Assembly (NCBI GenBank): GCA_902554335.1
Contig: CACDOD010000001.1
Location: 39,596-103,595 of the forward strand
Reading direction: 5' to 3'
DNA length: 64,000 nucleotides
Source of the DNA: an uncultured Pelagibacteraceae bacterium
Lineage (GTDB): Bacteria > Pseudomonadota > Alphaproteobacteria > Pelagibacterales > Pelagibacteraceae
Below the pieces are notes generated by a model, which made no database searches, had not been told where the DNA came from, and saw nothing but the letters and a program-made list of their open reading frames with translations. Of the stretch, positions 1-11,063 are shown piece by piece. Position 1 is the stretch's first letter, and each line of letters starts with the position of its first letter. A program made the position numbers and the translations under genes.

Positions 1-30
1 TTTTATTTTATGTTATATAAGGCCACCATT

Positions 31-1470
31 ATGTCAGATAAAATGCTTAAATTTGTAAATATAGGTCAGCAAAACCCACCTAAAAGACCTAGAGATGAGA
101 GAAATAAGGACTTTAATGAGATTTATAAAGAATTTATAGATGAAAAAGCCAAAACTCAATCAAGCAGATGTTCCCAATGTGGAGTTCCATTTTGCCAAGT
201 CCATTGCCCATTAAGCAATAATATACCCGATTGGTTAAAATTAACCGCAGAAGGTAGATTAGAAGAGGCCTATAGATTATCCCAAAGTACAAATAACATG
301 CCCGAAGTTTGTGGAAGAATATGCCCACAAGATCGGCTTTGTGAAGGCAATTGCGTGATTGAACAGTCAGGTCACGGAACAGTCACTATAGGATCTGTAG
401 AGAAATTTTTAACAGAAACTGCCTGGGAAAATAATTGGATTCAACCTATCGAGGTTAAAAACGAAATTAATCAAAGCATAGGAATAATAGGCGCAGGTCC
501 AGCAGGATTGGCGTGTGCTGAAGAATTAAGAAAAAAAAATTACAAAGTCACTGTTTACGATAGATATGATAGAGCAGGTGGCTTATTAATTTATGGAATT
601 CCTAATTTTAAGTTAGAAAAGCATGTAGTCTTAAGAAGAATTAAATATTTAACAGATAGTGGGATAGAATTTGTAAATAATTTTGAGGTAGGTAAAGATA
701 AATCATTTCAAGAGTTGAAAGAAAAACATGATGCAATTTTAATTGCAACAGGGGTATATAAATCAAGAGAAATTGATCTTCCAGGTAGTGATTTAGGAAA
801 TATTTTCCCAGCTATGGAATTTTTAACTGCATCAAATAAGAAAGGATTAGGAGATAAAGTTGAATTATTTGATAGTGGAGTTTTAAATGCTGAAGGAAAA
901 GATGTAGTTGTAATTGGTGGTGGTGATACTGCTATGGATTGTGTAAGAACTTCAATAAGACAAAACGCTAATTCTGTCAAATGTTTATATAGAAGAAACA
1001 AAGAAAATATGCCCGGATCAGCACGTGAAGTAAAAAATGCAGAAGAAGAGGGTGTAGAATTTGTTTGGCTTTCAAGTCCAAAAGAATTCACAGGTATAAA
1101 TAAAGTTGAAACAGTTAAGGCTTCAAAAATGAAGTTAGGTGAACCAGATGAAAGTGGAAGAAGAAAACCTATTGAGGAAAAGGATTCTGATTTTGAGATT
1201 AAAGCTGATCTAGTTATAAAAGCACTTGGTTTTGACCCTGAAAATTTACCTAAATTATTTGGTGAGAATAATTTACAGGTCTCTAGATGGGGAACAATTA
1301 AAGCAGATTTTGAAACAATGGAAACTTCAATATCAGGTGTATTTGCAGCTGGTGATATTGTTAGAGGTGCTTCGTTAGTTGTTTGGGCAATAAAAGACGG
1401 AAGAGATGCTTCAGATAATATTGATAAATTTTTAAAAAATAAAATTCAATTAAAGCAAAAGGTTGCATGA
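31..1470 (+). CDS. gltD: Glutamate synthase small subunit (NADPH)
   Basis: CxxCxxxxC-type Fe-S N-terminus (CSQCGVPFCQVHCP), GAGPAGLACAEELR and VIGGGDTAMDC dinucleotide-binding motifs; overlaps gltB. Start may be the ATG at 10 or 31. Confidence 0.95.
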   Translation: MSDKMLKFVNIGQQNPPKRPRDERNKDFNEIYKEFIDEKAKTQSSRCSQCGVPFCQVHCPLSNNIPDWLKLTAEGRLEEAYRLSQSTNNMPEVCGRICPQDRLCEGNCVIEQSGHGTVTIGSVEKFLTETAWENNWIQPIEVKNEINQSIGIIGAGPAGLACAEELRKKNYKVTVYDRYDRAGGLLIYGIPNFKLEKHVVLRRIKYLTDSGIEFVNNFEVGKDKSFQELKEKHDAILIATGVYKSREIDLPGSDLGNIFPAMEFLTASNKKGLGDKVELFDSGVLNAEGKDVVVIGGGDTAMDCVRTSIRQNANSVKCLYRRNKENMPGSAREVKNAEEEGVEFVWLSSPKEFTGINKVETVKASKMKLGEPDESGRRKPIEEKDSDFEIKADLVIKALGFDPENLPKLFGENNLQVSRWGTIKADFETMETSISGVFAAGDIVRGASLVVWAIKDGRDASDNIDKFLKNKIQLKQKVA

Positions 1471-4400
1471 TAAATTTAAGAGCAAAAAACCTAAAAAAAT
1501 TAAAAGAGAATTATGTTTATCACGAAAACATGGAGCATGATGCTTGCGGTGTTGGTCTTATAGTTTCAACCGAAGGAAAAAAATCAAGAAAGGTAGTAGA
1601 ATCTGGAATAGAAGCTTTAAAAGCTGTTTGGCATAGAGGTGCAATAGATGCTGACGGCAAAACTGGCGATGGGGCAGGAATTCATATAGAAATTCCAACA
1701 GACTTTTTCATAGAAAAAATAGAAGTTACAGGACACTCTCACGATAATTCTGAACTTTGTATTGGGATGATTTTTTTACCAAGAAATGATTATAGTGCTC
1801 AAGAGGCATGTCGAACTATTGTAGAAAGTGAACTAACTAAAAATAATTTCAATATATACGGATGGAGACAAGTACCCGTTAACCCTTCTGTGTTAGGTGA
1901 GAAAGCTGAGCAAACAAGACCAGAAATAACCCAAATCCTCTTTAAACATAATAACAAAAAAATTAAGGACAAAGAACTTAATAGATCGCTCTATGAAACA
2001 AGGAGAATTATTGAAAAGCAAGCCTCAAGTAATCAACTAAATGGCTTCTATATATGTTCATTTAGTTCTAAATCTATAATCTATAAAGGAATGTTCTTAG
2101 CTGAGGCTATAGATGACTTTTATCCAGATCTTAAAGACGAGAGGTTTGTATCTAGATACTCAATTTTTCATCAAAGATTTTCTACTAATACTGCACCCAG
2201 TTGGGATTTAGCCCAACCGTTTAGATCTTTAGCTCATAATGGGGAAATAAATACTTTAAAAGGAAATATAAATTGGATGAAAGTACACGAACAGGAAATG
2301 CATTCCCCGCTGTTCCAAAATATAGAAAATTTAAAGCCAGTTATACCATCAGGAAATTCAGACTCAGCTTCATTGGACAATGTTTTTGAGTTACTTACTA
2401 CATCAGGACACTCCGCACCTTTAGCTAAATTAATGCTAATTCCAGATGCATGGTCAAAAAAAAGCAAAGTGCTTCCAAAAGAACATTTACAATTATTTAA
2501 TTTTTTAAATAGTTCTATGGAACCCTGGGATGGACCAGCAGCCATTGCAGGAACAGATAATGAATGGGCGATAGTTGCTTCTGATCGTAATGGATTAAGG
2601 CCAATGAGATATACGGTAACAAATGATAAACTTTTATTTGCAGGTTCAGAAACAGGAATGATTAACATTAACGAAAAAAAAATAATTGAAAAAGGTAGAT
2701 TGGGTCCTGGTGAAATTTTAGGAGTAAGAATTGAGAAAGGTAAAATTTTTAGAAATACTGAAATCAAAAGTTATTTAGCAAAAGAGTACAAGCATTTTAA
2801 TAATCAAATAATTGATCTAGATAAAAAATTTCCTATACAAAATGAAAAAAACTTATTTGAAGGTAATGATCTAAGAGAAAGACAATATTTATTTGGTTAT
2901 AGCTTGGAAGATCTAGAGCTAATTTTACATCCAATGGCTCAAGACGCAAAAGAGGCAACAGGATCAATGGGAGATGATACTCCTTTGGCAGTATTATCGG
3001 ATAAATACAGACCATTATACCATTATTTTAGACAAAACTTTAGTCAGGTTACAAACCCTCCAATAGACTCTTTAAGAGAAAACAAAGTAATGAGTTTAAA
3101 AACTAGATTTGGTAATCTTGGAAATATTTTAGACTTTAACACCTTAACAGAAGATAACATATATGTTTTAGAAAGCCCGATACTTTCAAATACTCAATTT
3201 GATAAATTCACAAATTACTTTAAAGAAAATGTGATAAAAATAGATTGCACATTTTCGGTGGATCAAAGTTTAGAGGAAGCTTTAGATAAAATTAAGAGAG
3301 AAGCTGAAATTGCAGTAAGGCAAGGTTTTACGCAAATTGTTTTGACGGATAAAAATGTTTCAGATGATAAATTGCCAATCCCAATATTACTTGCAGTCGG
3401 TGCAGTAAACACTTATTTAGTAAAACTCAAATTAAGAGGATATGCATCAATTAACGTTCAAACTGGTGATGCAATGGATACCCATTCTTTTGCTACTATA
3501 ATAGGTGTAGGAGCGACAACAGTTAACCCATATCTTGCATTTGATAGTTTATATCAACGTTTTAATAAAAAATTATTCGGCAATTTTGAATTTGATGAAT
3601 GTGTAAGCAGATATATTAAATCGGTTAATTTAGGCCTGCTTAAAATAATGTCAAAGATGGGAATTTCTGTAATTAGTTCTTATAGGGGTGGATGTAATTT
3701 TGAAACAGTTGGGCTAAGCAGGACAATTGTAAATAATTTTTTCCCTGGAGTACTTTCTAAAATATCTGGAATAGGACTTACTGGTATAGAAAAAAAAATA
3801 AGGAACATTCATAAACAAGCCTTTTCAAAAAACAATAATGTTCTCCCAATTGGAGGAATCTATAGATATAGAAAAACTGGTGAAACTCATCAATATCAAG
3901 GCAGATTAATACACATGTTGCAAACAGCAGTTACAAAAGGATCTTACGACATATACAAGAAATATGCTGAAGGGATTTATGATCTACCCCCAATAAGTTT
4001 GAGAGATCTAATTGGATTTAACAAAAAAAATTCTATTAATCTAGATCAAGTTGAGCCTATAGACGAAATTTTAAAAAGATTTGGAAGTGGAAGCATGTCT
4101 CACGGTGCATTATCAAAAGAAGCCCATGAAACACTAGCTATTGGCATGAATAGAATCAAAGGTGCTTCTTGTAGTGGGGAAGGTGGAGAAGATAAATCTA
4201 GGTTTAAAATTTTAGATAATGGAGATACAGCAAATTCAAGAGTTAAACAAATTGCTTCTGCAAGATTTGGGGTAACAATAGATTACTTAAACAACTGTAA
4301 TGAGATTGAAATTAAAATCGCACAAGGAGCAAAACCAGGAGAAGGGGGACAGCTGCCAGGTTTTAAAGTTACTGATGAAATAGCAAAACTTCGACACTCA

Positions 4401-5963
4401 ACACCGGGGGTTACATTAATTTCCCCTCCGCCCCACCATGATATTTACTCAATAGAGGATCTTGCTCAGTTAATATATGACTTAAAACAAATTAATCCAA
4501 ATGCAAGAGTAGGTGTAAAATTAGTTGCATCATCTGGTATTGGAACAATTGCAGCTGGAGTTGCTAAAGCAAAAGCAGACATTATTTTAATTTCTGGACA
4601 TTCTGGAGGAACCGGAGCTACACCACAAACTAGCGTTAAGTATGTTGGTATTCCATGGGAAATGGGTCTCACAGAAGCAAATCAAGTTTTAACGTTAAAT
4701 AACTTAAGACATAAAGTTACATTAAGAACCGATGGAGGAATAAAGACAGGTAGAGATGTAGTTATAGCAGCAATGATGGGAGCAGAAGAGTTTGGTGTCG
4801 CAACAACAGCACTGGTTGCTATGGGATGTATAATGGTTAGACAGTGTCATTCAAATACTTGTCCAGTAGGAGTTTGCACTCAAGATGAAAAATTAAGAGA
4901 AAAATTTGTTGGCACTCCTGAAAAAGTTGTAAATTTATTTAAATTTATAGCAACAGAGGTAAGGGAAATTTTAGCTGAGCTTGGCTTTAAAAATCTTAAT
5001 GAAATAATTGGGCGCACAGACTTATTAAGACAAATTAGCAAAGGTTCACCCAATCTTGACGATTTAGACTTAAATCCACTTTTTGTTCAAGCTGATCCAG
5101 GCAAAAATAAAAGATATTGTGAAAATCAAATTATAAATAGTGTTCCTGATACTTTAGATCAAAAAATTTGGACTGAAATAGAAAATAATATCGAGCATAA
5201 GAAAGATATAGAAAAAGAATTTAATATTGAAAACACAAATAGAGCTGTGGGTACTAGAATTTCTTATCATTTATATAAAAAATATGGAGAGGATAAGATT
5301 GAACCCGAGAGTATAAAATTAATTTTTAAAGGTTCAGCGGGACAATCTTTTGGAGCTTTTGCAATAAAAGGTTTAAAACTTGTACTCAAAGGTGACGCTA
5401 ACGATTATGTAGCGAAGGGGTTGTCTGGTGCAACAATTTCTATTAAGCTTCAAAATGAAAGTAATATTATTTCTAAAGATAATACAATTATAGGTAACAC
5501 AGTCCTCTATGGAGCAACATCTGGATATTTATTTGCAGCTGGTCAAGCTGGAGAAAGATTTGCGGTAAGAAATTCTGGAGCTACAGCAGTTGTAGAAGGT
5601 TGTGGTTCTAATGGATGTGAATATATGACCGGAGGAACAATTGTTGTCTTAGGTGAAGTTGGAGACAATTTTGGTGCAGGAATGACGGGAGGCATGGGCT
5701 TTGTATACGATCCAGAAAATATATTTCAAAACAAAGTTAATCCAGAAACAATAATTTGGCAAAAACTAGAGACTAAATTTTGGAAAAATGAATTAAAAAA
5801 ACTATTACAAAAGCACTTTGAGGAGACCAATTCAGAAGTTTCAAAGAAAATTATAGAGAATTTTGATCAAGAAATTATTAAGTTTTATCAAGTATGCCCC
5901 AAAGAAATGCTAGATAAACTTGAAAATCCAATTACAAATCAACATACAAATTTAGCAAGTTAA
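1467..5963 (+). CDS. gltB: Glutamate synthase large subunit
   Basis: 1498 aa; mature N-terminus CGVGLIV after MEHDA, HQRFSTNT, FMN and GXGXG C-terminal domains; follows gltD. Confidence 0.97.
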   Translation: MINLRAKNLKKLKENYVYHENMEHDACGVGLIVSTEGKKSRKVVESGIEALKAVWHRGAIDADGKTGDGAGIHIEIPTDFFIEKIEVTGHSHDNSELCIGMIFLPRNDYSAQEACRTIVESELTKNNFNIYGWRQVPVNPSVLGEKAEQTRPEITQILFKHNNKKIKDKELNRSLYETRRIIEKQASSNQLNGFYICSFSSKSIIYKGMFLAEAIDDFYPDLKDERFVSRYSIFHQRFSTNTAPSWDLAQPFRSLAHNGEINTLKGNINWMKVHEQEMHSPLFQNIENLKPVIPSGNSDSASLDNVFELLTTSGHSAPLAKLMLIPDAWSKKSKVLPKEHLQLFNFLNSSMEPWDGPAAIAGTDNEWAIVASDRNGLRPMRYTVTNDKLLFAGSETGMININEKKIIEKGRLGPGEILGVRIEKGKIFRNTEIKSYLAKEYKHFNNQIIDLDKKFPIQNEKNLFEGNDLRERQYLFGYSLEDLELILHPMAQDAKEATGSMGDDTPLAVLSDKYRPLYHYFRQNFSQVTNPPIDSLRENKVMSLKTRFGNLGNILDFNTLTEDNIYVLESPILSNTQFDKFTNYFKENVIKIDCTFSVDQSLEEALDKIKREAEIAVRQGFTQIVLTDKNVSDDKLPIPILLAVGAVNTYLVKLKLRGYASINVQTGDAMDTHSFATIIGVGATTVNPYLAFDSLYQRFNKKLFGNFEFDECVSRYIKSVNLGLLKIMSKMGISVISSYRGGCNFETVGLSRTIVNNFFPGVLSKISGIGLTGIEKKIRNIHKQAFSKNNNVLPIGGIYRYRKTGETHQYQGRLIHMLQTAVTKGSYDIYKKYAEGIYDLPPISLRDLIGFNKKNSINLDQVEPIDEILKRFGSGSMSHGALSKEAHETLAIGMNRIKGASCSGEGGEDKSRFKILDNGDTANSRVKQIASARFGVTIDYLNNCNEIEIKIAQGAKPGEGGQLPGFKVTDEIAKLRHSTPGVTLISPPPHHDIYSIEDLAQLIYDLKQINPNARVGVKLVASSGIGTIAAGVAKAKADIILISGHSGGTGATPQTSVKYVGIPWEMGLTEANQVLTLNNLRHKVTLRTDGGIKTGRDVVIAAMMGAEEFGVATTALVAMGCIMVRQCHSNTCPVGVCTQDEKLREKFVGTPEKVVNLFKFIATEVREILAELGFKNLNEIIGRTDLLRQISKGSPNLDDLDLNPLFVQADPGKNKRYCENQIINSVPDTLDQKIWTEIENNIEHKKDIEKEFNIENTNRAVGTRISYHLYKKYGEDKIEPESIKLIFKGSAGQSFGAFAIKGLKLVLKGDANDYVAKGLSGATISIKLQNESNIISKDNTIIGNTVLYGATSGYLFAAGQAGERFAVRNSGATAVVEGCGSNGCEYMTGGTIVVLGEVGDNFGAGMTGGMGFVYDPENIFQNKVNPETIIWQKLETKFWKNELKKLLQKHFEETNSEVSKKIIENFDQEIIKFYQVCPKEMLDKLENPITNQHTNLAS

Positions 5964-5977
5964 TAATAGAAATTGAT

Positions 5978-6751
5978 TTAATTAATTGAAGTTGATGTTC
6001 GAAATATACTATAGATTTTTTCTATTTCTTTAGTTAGCCTTTTTAAATTTTTTTTCTTTGAAAGACTATGATCTCCGTTTTTAACTATAATCAACTTCTT
6101 TTTTGCATTTTTAAATGCTTTCATGATTTTCTTTGAAATAGAAATTGGAACTACATCATCTTTTTTACCATGAAGAATCGTAAGGAATATTTTGTTATTA
6201 TATTTTTTATTAAATATTTTATTTTTTCTTCCATCTTTAATTAGATTATAGGATATATTATATTCAAATCCTCCATGACTAAAGATATAAAATTTTTCAT
6301 TTATTAATTGTTTTTTTATTTTTTTACTAAATTTTTTCCACATTAGCCTATCTAAAAATTCGGGGGCTGGTGCAATTCCAACTAAAGCAAAAATTTTTTT
6401 ATTCATATATTTTAATAGATTTAAAGCTAACCAGCCACCCATACTAGAACCAACTAAAATTAATTTTTTTCCCTGCAATTTTTTCTTAATAACTTTTTTT
6501 GCATCATCAGTCCAACTCGAGATTGTACCATCTTCAAATCTTCCGTATGATTTCCCATGTCCAGAATATTCCATGGCTAGAAATCCTATCCTATTTGTTT
6601 TGCAAAATTTATATAAAGCCTTTGGCTTATCCCCTTCCAAATCTGATTTGAAACCATGTAAAAAAACTACATAAATATCGCCAGATGAAGAGTTATACAA
6701 ATATCTAATTTTTTTTTTATTAGAAATTTTAATAAATTTAAATTTTGCCAT
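5978..6751 (-). CDS. Alpha/beta hydrolase
   Basis: GSSMGG nucleophile elbow, FLHGFKSD oxyanion region, C-terminal NGDHSL His. Confidence 0.85.
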   Translation of the reverse strand: MAKFKFIKISNKKKIRYLYNSSSGDIYVVFLHGFKSDLEGDKPKALYKFCKTNRIGFLAMEYSGHGKSYGRFEDGTISSWTDDAKKVIKKKLQGKKLILVGSSMGGWLALNLLKYMNKKIFALVGIAPAPEFLDRLMWKKFSKKIKKQLINEKFYIFSHGGFEYNISYNLIKDGRKNKIFNKKYNNKIFLTILHGKKDDVVPISISKKIMKAFKNAKKKLIIVKNGDHSLSKKKNLKRLTKEIEKIYSIFRTSTSIN

Positions 6752-6792
6752 AAATTTTACAGATAACTTATGATATTATTATAAGTATATAA

Positions 6793-7947
6793 ATGCCATC
6801 AAAAATAAAAGTTTTACAAGTTATACCTAAGCTTGGATATGGAGGTGCAGAAACAGGTTGTTATGATATTGCACATTATCTTTATGAGAAAGACTGCATA
6901 TCTTATATAGTTACCAGTGGAGGTGATCTTCTTAAATTTGTCGATAAAAAAAAAGTAAAAGTAATAAGATTACCCGTACAAAGTAAAAATCCATTAATTA
7001 TTATTTTGAATTCTTTAATTTTAACATTTCTAATATTGTTTCTTAATATAGACATTGTTCATGCTAGAAGTAGAGCTCCAGCGTGGTCATGTTATCTAGC
7101 AACAAAAGTAACAAGACGAAAATTTGTTACAACTTTTCATGGTACTTATAATTTCAATAATAAATTAAAAAAATTCTATAATTCTGTCATGTTAAGGTCG
7201 AAACTCATAATTGCTGGATCTAATTTTATTTTTTCTCATATCAAAGATAATTATTCAGAATTCTTAGATTTAAAAAAAAGGTTATTGGTAATTTTTAGAG
7301 GTATTAATGTCGATTATTTTGATCCAACTACTATAATTGAAGACGAGGAAAGAAAATTGAAAAATGATTGGGGATTAGTAGAAAACAAAAAAATAATTTT
7401 AATGCCAGGGAGACTCACTCCTTGGAAGGGTCAAGAAATGTTTATTGAGGCAATAAATTTAATAAATATTGAACTTGGTTATGAAGCATTTTACGTGGTT
7501 ATATTAGGAAGTGAACAAGGTAGAGATTTATACAAAAAAAAACTTGCTAGGTTAAGTGAACAATTTAGAATGACCAAGCAACTAAAGTTTATTGATAATT
7601 ATAAAAATATGGCATTGGCTTATAAGATTTCAGACATAATCATTTCAGCCTCTGTCGAACCAGAGGCTTTTGGAAGAGTCGCTGTTGAGGCTCAAGCAAT
7701 GAAAAAAATTATAATAGCTAGTAATATTGGAGGTTCGAATGAAACTATTATTGATGAAAAAACTGGTTTTTTATTTGAATCTGGAAATGCAAAATCTTTA
7801 AGTAAAAAAATTATGAAAGTATTAAGTATGGATGAGTCTTTATTAGAAAATATACGTATAGAGGGTAGAAAAAACGTAATAAAAAAATTTAATGTTGAAA
7901 AAATGTGTTTTTCTACTTATTCAGAGTATAAAAAAATTTTAAATTAA
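6793..7947 (+). CDS. Glycosyltransferase family 4 (group 1)
   Basis: N-terminal GGAETG, C-terminal EPEAFGRVAVEAQAMKKIIIASNIGG motif. Confidence 0.88.
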   Translation: MPSKIKVLQVIPKLGYGGAETGCYDIAHYLYEKDCISYIVTSGGDLLKFVDKKKVKVIRLPVQSKNPLIIILNSLILTFLILFLNIDIVHARSRAPAWSCYLATKVTRRKFVTTFHGTYNFNNKLKKFYNSVMLRSKLIIAGSNFIFSHIKDNYSEFLDLKKRLLVIFRGINVDYFDPTTIIEDEERKLKNDWGLVENKKIILMPGRLTPWKGQEMFIEAINLINIELGYEAFYVVILGSEQGRDLYKKKLARLSEQFRMTKQLKFIDNYKNMALAYKISDIIISASVEPEAFGRVAVEAQAMKKIIIASNIGGSNETIIDEKTGFLFESGNAKSLSKKIMKVLSMDESLLENIRIEGRKNVIKKFNVEKMCFSTYSEYKKILN

Positions 7948-9863
7948 TGTTAAATATAACACTACCAGATGGAAATAAGCTTAACTTTGAAAAAAAAGTT
8001 ACTGGCTTTGAGATTGCTGAAAAAATAAGTAAATCTCTATCAAAAAGTGCTTTGTTAATAAGTATTGATGGTAAATTAAAAGATTTAAACACAGTAATAG
8101 ACAAAGATTGTTCAGTAAAAATATTTACTTCAAAAGATAAAGAAGGACTTGAAACTATAAGGCACGACACAGCGCATATTTTGGCAATGGCTGTACAAGA
8201 ATTGTTTCCAGGAACTCAAGTAACCATTGGCCCTGTTATAGAGGATGGTTTTTACTATGATTTTGCAAGAAAAGAGCCTTTTACAGATGAAGATCTGAAC
8301 AAAATTGAGAACAAAATGAGAGAAATAGTTGAAAGAGACGAACAAACAACCAGAGAAGTTTGGCCTAGAAAAAAAGCTATCGATCATTTTAAAAAAATTG
8401 GAGAAATTTATAAAGCAGAAATTATTAAAAATATTCCTGAGGAGGAAGAGGTTTCGATTTATTTTCATGGAAAATGGCATGATCTATGCAGAGGTCCTCA
8501 TTTAACATCTACTGGAAAAATTGGAAAATATTTTAAATTAACTAAAGTATCAGGAGCATATTGGAGAGGAGACTCGAAAAATGAGATGCTTCAAAGAGTA
8601 TATGGAACAAGTTGGTCGACACAAAAAGAATTAGATGATTATCTTGAAAAAATAGAAGAAGCTGAGAAACGTGATCATAGAAAATTAGGCAAACTTATGA
8701 ACCTTTTTCATTTTCGTGAAGAAAGTCCAGGAGCTGTTTTTTGGCATGAAAAAGGATGGGCATTATTCCAAAAACTTATATCGTATATGAGATATAAGCA
8801 AGAAGATGCGGGTTACAAAGAGATTAATACTCCTGAAATTTTAGATAGATCTCTTTGGGAAAAATCTGGACACTGGGAAAAATTTGGAGCCAATATGTAT
8901 ACTTCAGAAACGCCTGACAAAAAAATTTTTGCTATTAAACCGATGAATTGTCCAGGATGTGTTCAGGTTTTTAATCAAGGTTTGAAAAGTTATAGAGATC
9001 TTCCATTTAAAATGTCAGAATTTGGAAAAGTTCACAGATATGAACCATCTGGTGCTTTACATGGACTTTTACGAGTTAGGGCATTTACACAAGATGACGC
9101 TCACATTTTTTGTACTGAGGATCAAATAACTGAAGAATGTTTATCAGTCACAAATTTGATATTAGAAATTTATAAAGATTTAGGATTTGAGGATGTTATT
9201 TTAAAATACTCAGACAGACCAGATCTAAGGGTTGGTGAAGATGGTGTATGGGATAAATCTGAAGCAGCATTACTAAAGGCTATTAAAGCTTCAAAACTTG
9301 AGTACAGTGTAAATAAGGGCGAAGGTGCTTTTTATGGTCCTAAAATTGAATTTGTTTTAAGAGATGCGATTGGTAGAGATTGGCAATGTGGAACTTTACA
9401 AGTTGACTTAAATTTACCTGGAAGATTAGGAGCAAGTTATGTCGATAAAGATGGATCAAAAAAAATACCAGTTATGCTTCATAGAGCTTTATTCGGATCA
9501 CTTGAAAGATTCATAGGAATACTAATAGAAAATTATGCTGGCAAACTTCCATTTTGGATTTCACCTTTACAAACTATGGTAATCCCCATATCAGAAGATT
9601 TTAATGAATATGCTGTGTTGATTCAAAAAAAAATCAAAAACTCAGGAATCACATGTAGCGTAGATTTAAAAAATCATAACTTAAATTATAAAATACGTGA
9701 ACATTCTAATGCAAAGGTCCCAATACTATTAATTTGTGGAAAAAAAGAAGTTGACTCTAATGCTGTAACTATTAGAAAGTTGGACTCAAATAAACAAGAA
9801 AATATGTCAATAGACGAATTTATCAAAAAATACAGCGCTTTAAATAAAGCTCCTTCAATTTAG
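7947..9863 (+). CDS. thrS: Threonyl-tRNA synthetase
   Basis: TGS domain, HxxxH editing motif (RHDTAHIL), class II motifs, KPMNCPGCVQVF; upstream of infC. Confidence 0.97.
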   Translation: MLNITLPDGNKLNFEKKVTGFEIAEKISKSLSKSALLISIDGKLKDLNTVIDKDCSVKIFTSKDKEGLETIRHDTAHILAMAVQELFPGTQVTIGPVIEDGFYYDFARKEPFTDEDLNKIENKMREIVERDEQTTREVWPRKKAIDHFKKIGEIYKAEIIKNIPEEEEVSIYFHGKWHDLCRGPHLTSTGKIGKYFKLTKVSGAYWRGDSKNEMLQRVYGTSWSTQKELDDYLEKIEEAEKRDHRKLGKLMNLFHFREESPGAVFWHEKGWALFQKLISYMRYKQEDAGYKEINTPEILDRSLWEKSGHWEKFGANMYTSETPDKKIFAIKPMNCPGCVQVFNQGLKSYRDLPFKMSEFGKVHRYEPSGALHGLLRVRAFTQDDAHIFCTEDQITEECLSVTNLILEIYKDLGFEDVILKYSDRPDLRVGEDGVWDKSEAALLKAIKASKLEYSVNKGEGAFYGPKIEFVLRDAIGRDWQCGTLQVDLNLPGRLGASYVDKDGSKKIPVMLHRALFGSLERFIGILIENYAGKLPFWISPLQTMVIPISEDFNEYAVLIQKKIKNSGITCSVDLKNHNLNYKIREHSNAKVPILLICGKKEVDSNAVTIRKLDSNKQENMSIDEFIKKYSALNKAPSI

Positions 9864-10408
9864 TGCCAGATTTCAAACAAAACTATTTTCATAAAAAAAA
9901 TAAATCTTTTGGACCAAGATATAATAACAGAATAAATTCTTCAGAAGTTCAAGTAATAGATAGCGATGGTGAAAATTTAGGGGTTTTAAATACCCAAGAA
10001 GCAATTAATAAAGCAAAGAGTGAAGGGCTTGATTTAATTGAGATTGCACCAAATGCAAAACCTCCAGTATGTAAAATTATGGATATTGGTAAGTATAAAT
10101 ATGATCAACAAAAAAAAGCAAGCAAAGCAAAAAAAAATCAAAAAAAAGTAGAATTAAAAGAAATTAAGTTAAGACCGGTTACAGAAGTTCATGATTACAC
10201 ATTCAAAATTAAAAATGCACAAAAATTTCTTTCAAAAGGAGATAAAGTAAAGTTTACAATAAAGTTTAAAGGTAGAGAGTTACAACATATTAACCTAGGG
10301 AACGAATTAATGGATAAGATTAAAGTAGATATGGAAAATGTGGGAAAAATAGAACTCCAGCCTAAATTTGATGGAAAACAAATGATTATGGTGGTGCAAC
10401 CAGTATAA
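9863..10408 (+). CDS. infC: Translation initiation factor IF-3 (GTG start)
   Basis: IF-3 N- and C-domains; thrS-infC-rpmI-rplT order; GTG start directly after thrS stop. Confidence 0.95.
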   Translation: MPDFKQNYFHKKNKSFGPRYNNRINSSEVQVIDSDGENLGVLNTQEAINKAKSEGLDLIEIAPNAKPPVCKIMDIGKYKYDQQKKASKAKKNQKKVELKEIKLRPVTEVHDYTFKIKNAQKFLSKGDKVKFTIKFKGRELQHINLGNELMDKIKVDMENVGKIELQPKFDGKQMIMVVQPV

Positions 10409-10456
10409 TTATTCTGGTTGTAAAAAGTTTGTATTTTGTATAAACCCTAAAAAAAT

Positions 10457-10663
10457 ATGCCTAAATTAAAAACAAAAAGCTCTGCAAAAAAAAGATTTAA
10501 AATTACTTCCAAAGGCAAAGTTGTAATGCCACAAGCTGGAAAAAGACATGGCATGATTAAAAGAACAAATTCACAAATAAGGAAACAAAGAGGCACAACT
10601 ATAATGTCTAAGCAAGACAGCAAGATAGTAAAATCTTACATGCCTTATAGCTTGAGAGGATAA
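10457..10663 (+). CDS. rpmI: 50S ribosomal protein L35
   Basis: [22 protein letters not shown]; genomic context. Confidence 0.97.
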   Translation: MPKLKTKSSAKKRFKITSKGKVVMPQAGKRHGMIKRTNSQIRKQRGTTIMSKQDSKIVKSYMPYSLRG

Positions 10664-10664
10664 T

Positions 10665-11021
10665 ATGGCGAGAGTAAAAAGAGGAGTAACAAGCAAAGCT
10701 AAACATAAAAAAATTTTAAAGGCTGTAAAAGGTCAGTATGGAAGAAGAAAAAATACTATTAGAGTTGCAAAACAAGCTTTCGAAAAAGCTATGCAATATG
10801 CATATAGAGATAGAAGAAATAAAAAAAGAGATTTTAAATCTTTATGGATCCAAAGAATTAATGCAGGAGTTAGAAGCGAAGGCCTTACTTACTCAAAGTT
10901 TATAAATGGATTGAGTAAATCAGGAATTAAACTAGATAGAAAAATTTTAGCTGAAATTGCTTATGAAAACCCACAAGCCTTTAAAACAATAGTAAAAAAA
11001 GCTCAATCAGCATTGAACTAA
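10665..11021 (+). CDS. rplT: 50S ribosomal protein L20
   Basis: [30 protein letters not shown]; context. Confidence 0.98.
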   Translation: MARVKRGVTSKAKHKKILKAVKGQYGRRKNTIRVAKQAFEKAMQYAYRDRRNKKRDFKSLWIQRINAGVRSEGLTYSKFINGLSKSGIKLDRKILAEIAYENPQAFKTIVKKAQSALN

Positions 11022-11063
11022 TCTTTCTATTGTTTTTCTATTCTTAACAAATATTCTATAAAA

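Noticed and set aside
2234-2767. 177-aa minus-strand ORF inside gltB
   Set aside because: Shadow ORF opposite conserved glutamate synthase sequence.
10409-10456. Possible L20/IF-3 autoregulatory leader before rpmI
   Set aside because: Only 48 nt with weak pairing (ATTCTGGTTGTAAAAAG...); no convincing leader structure.
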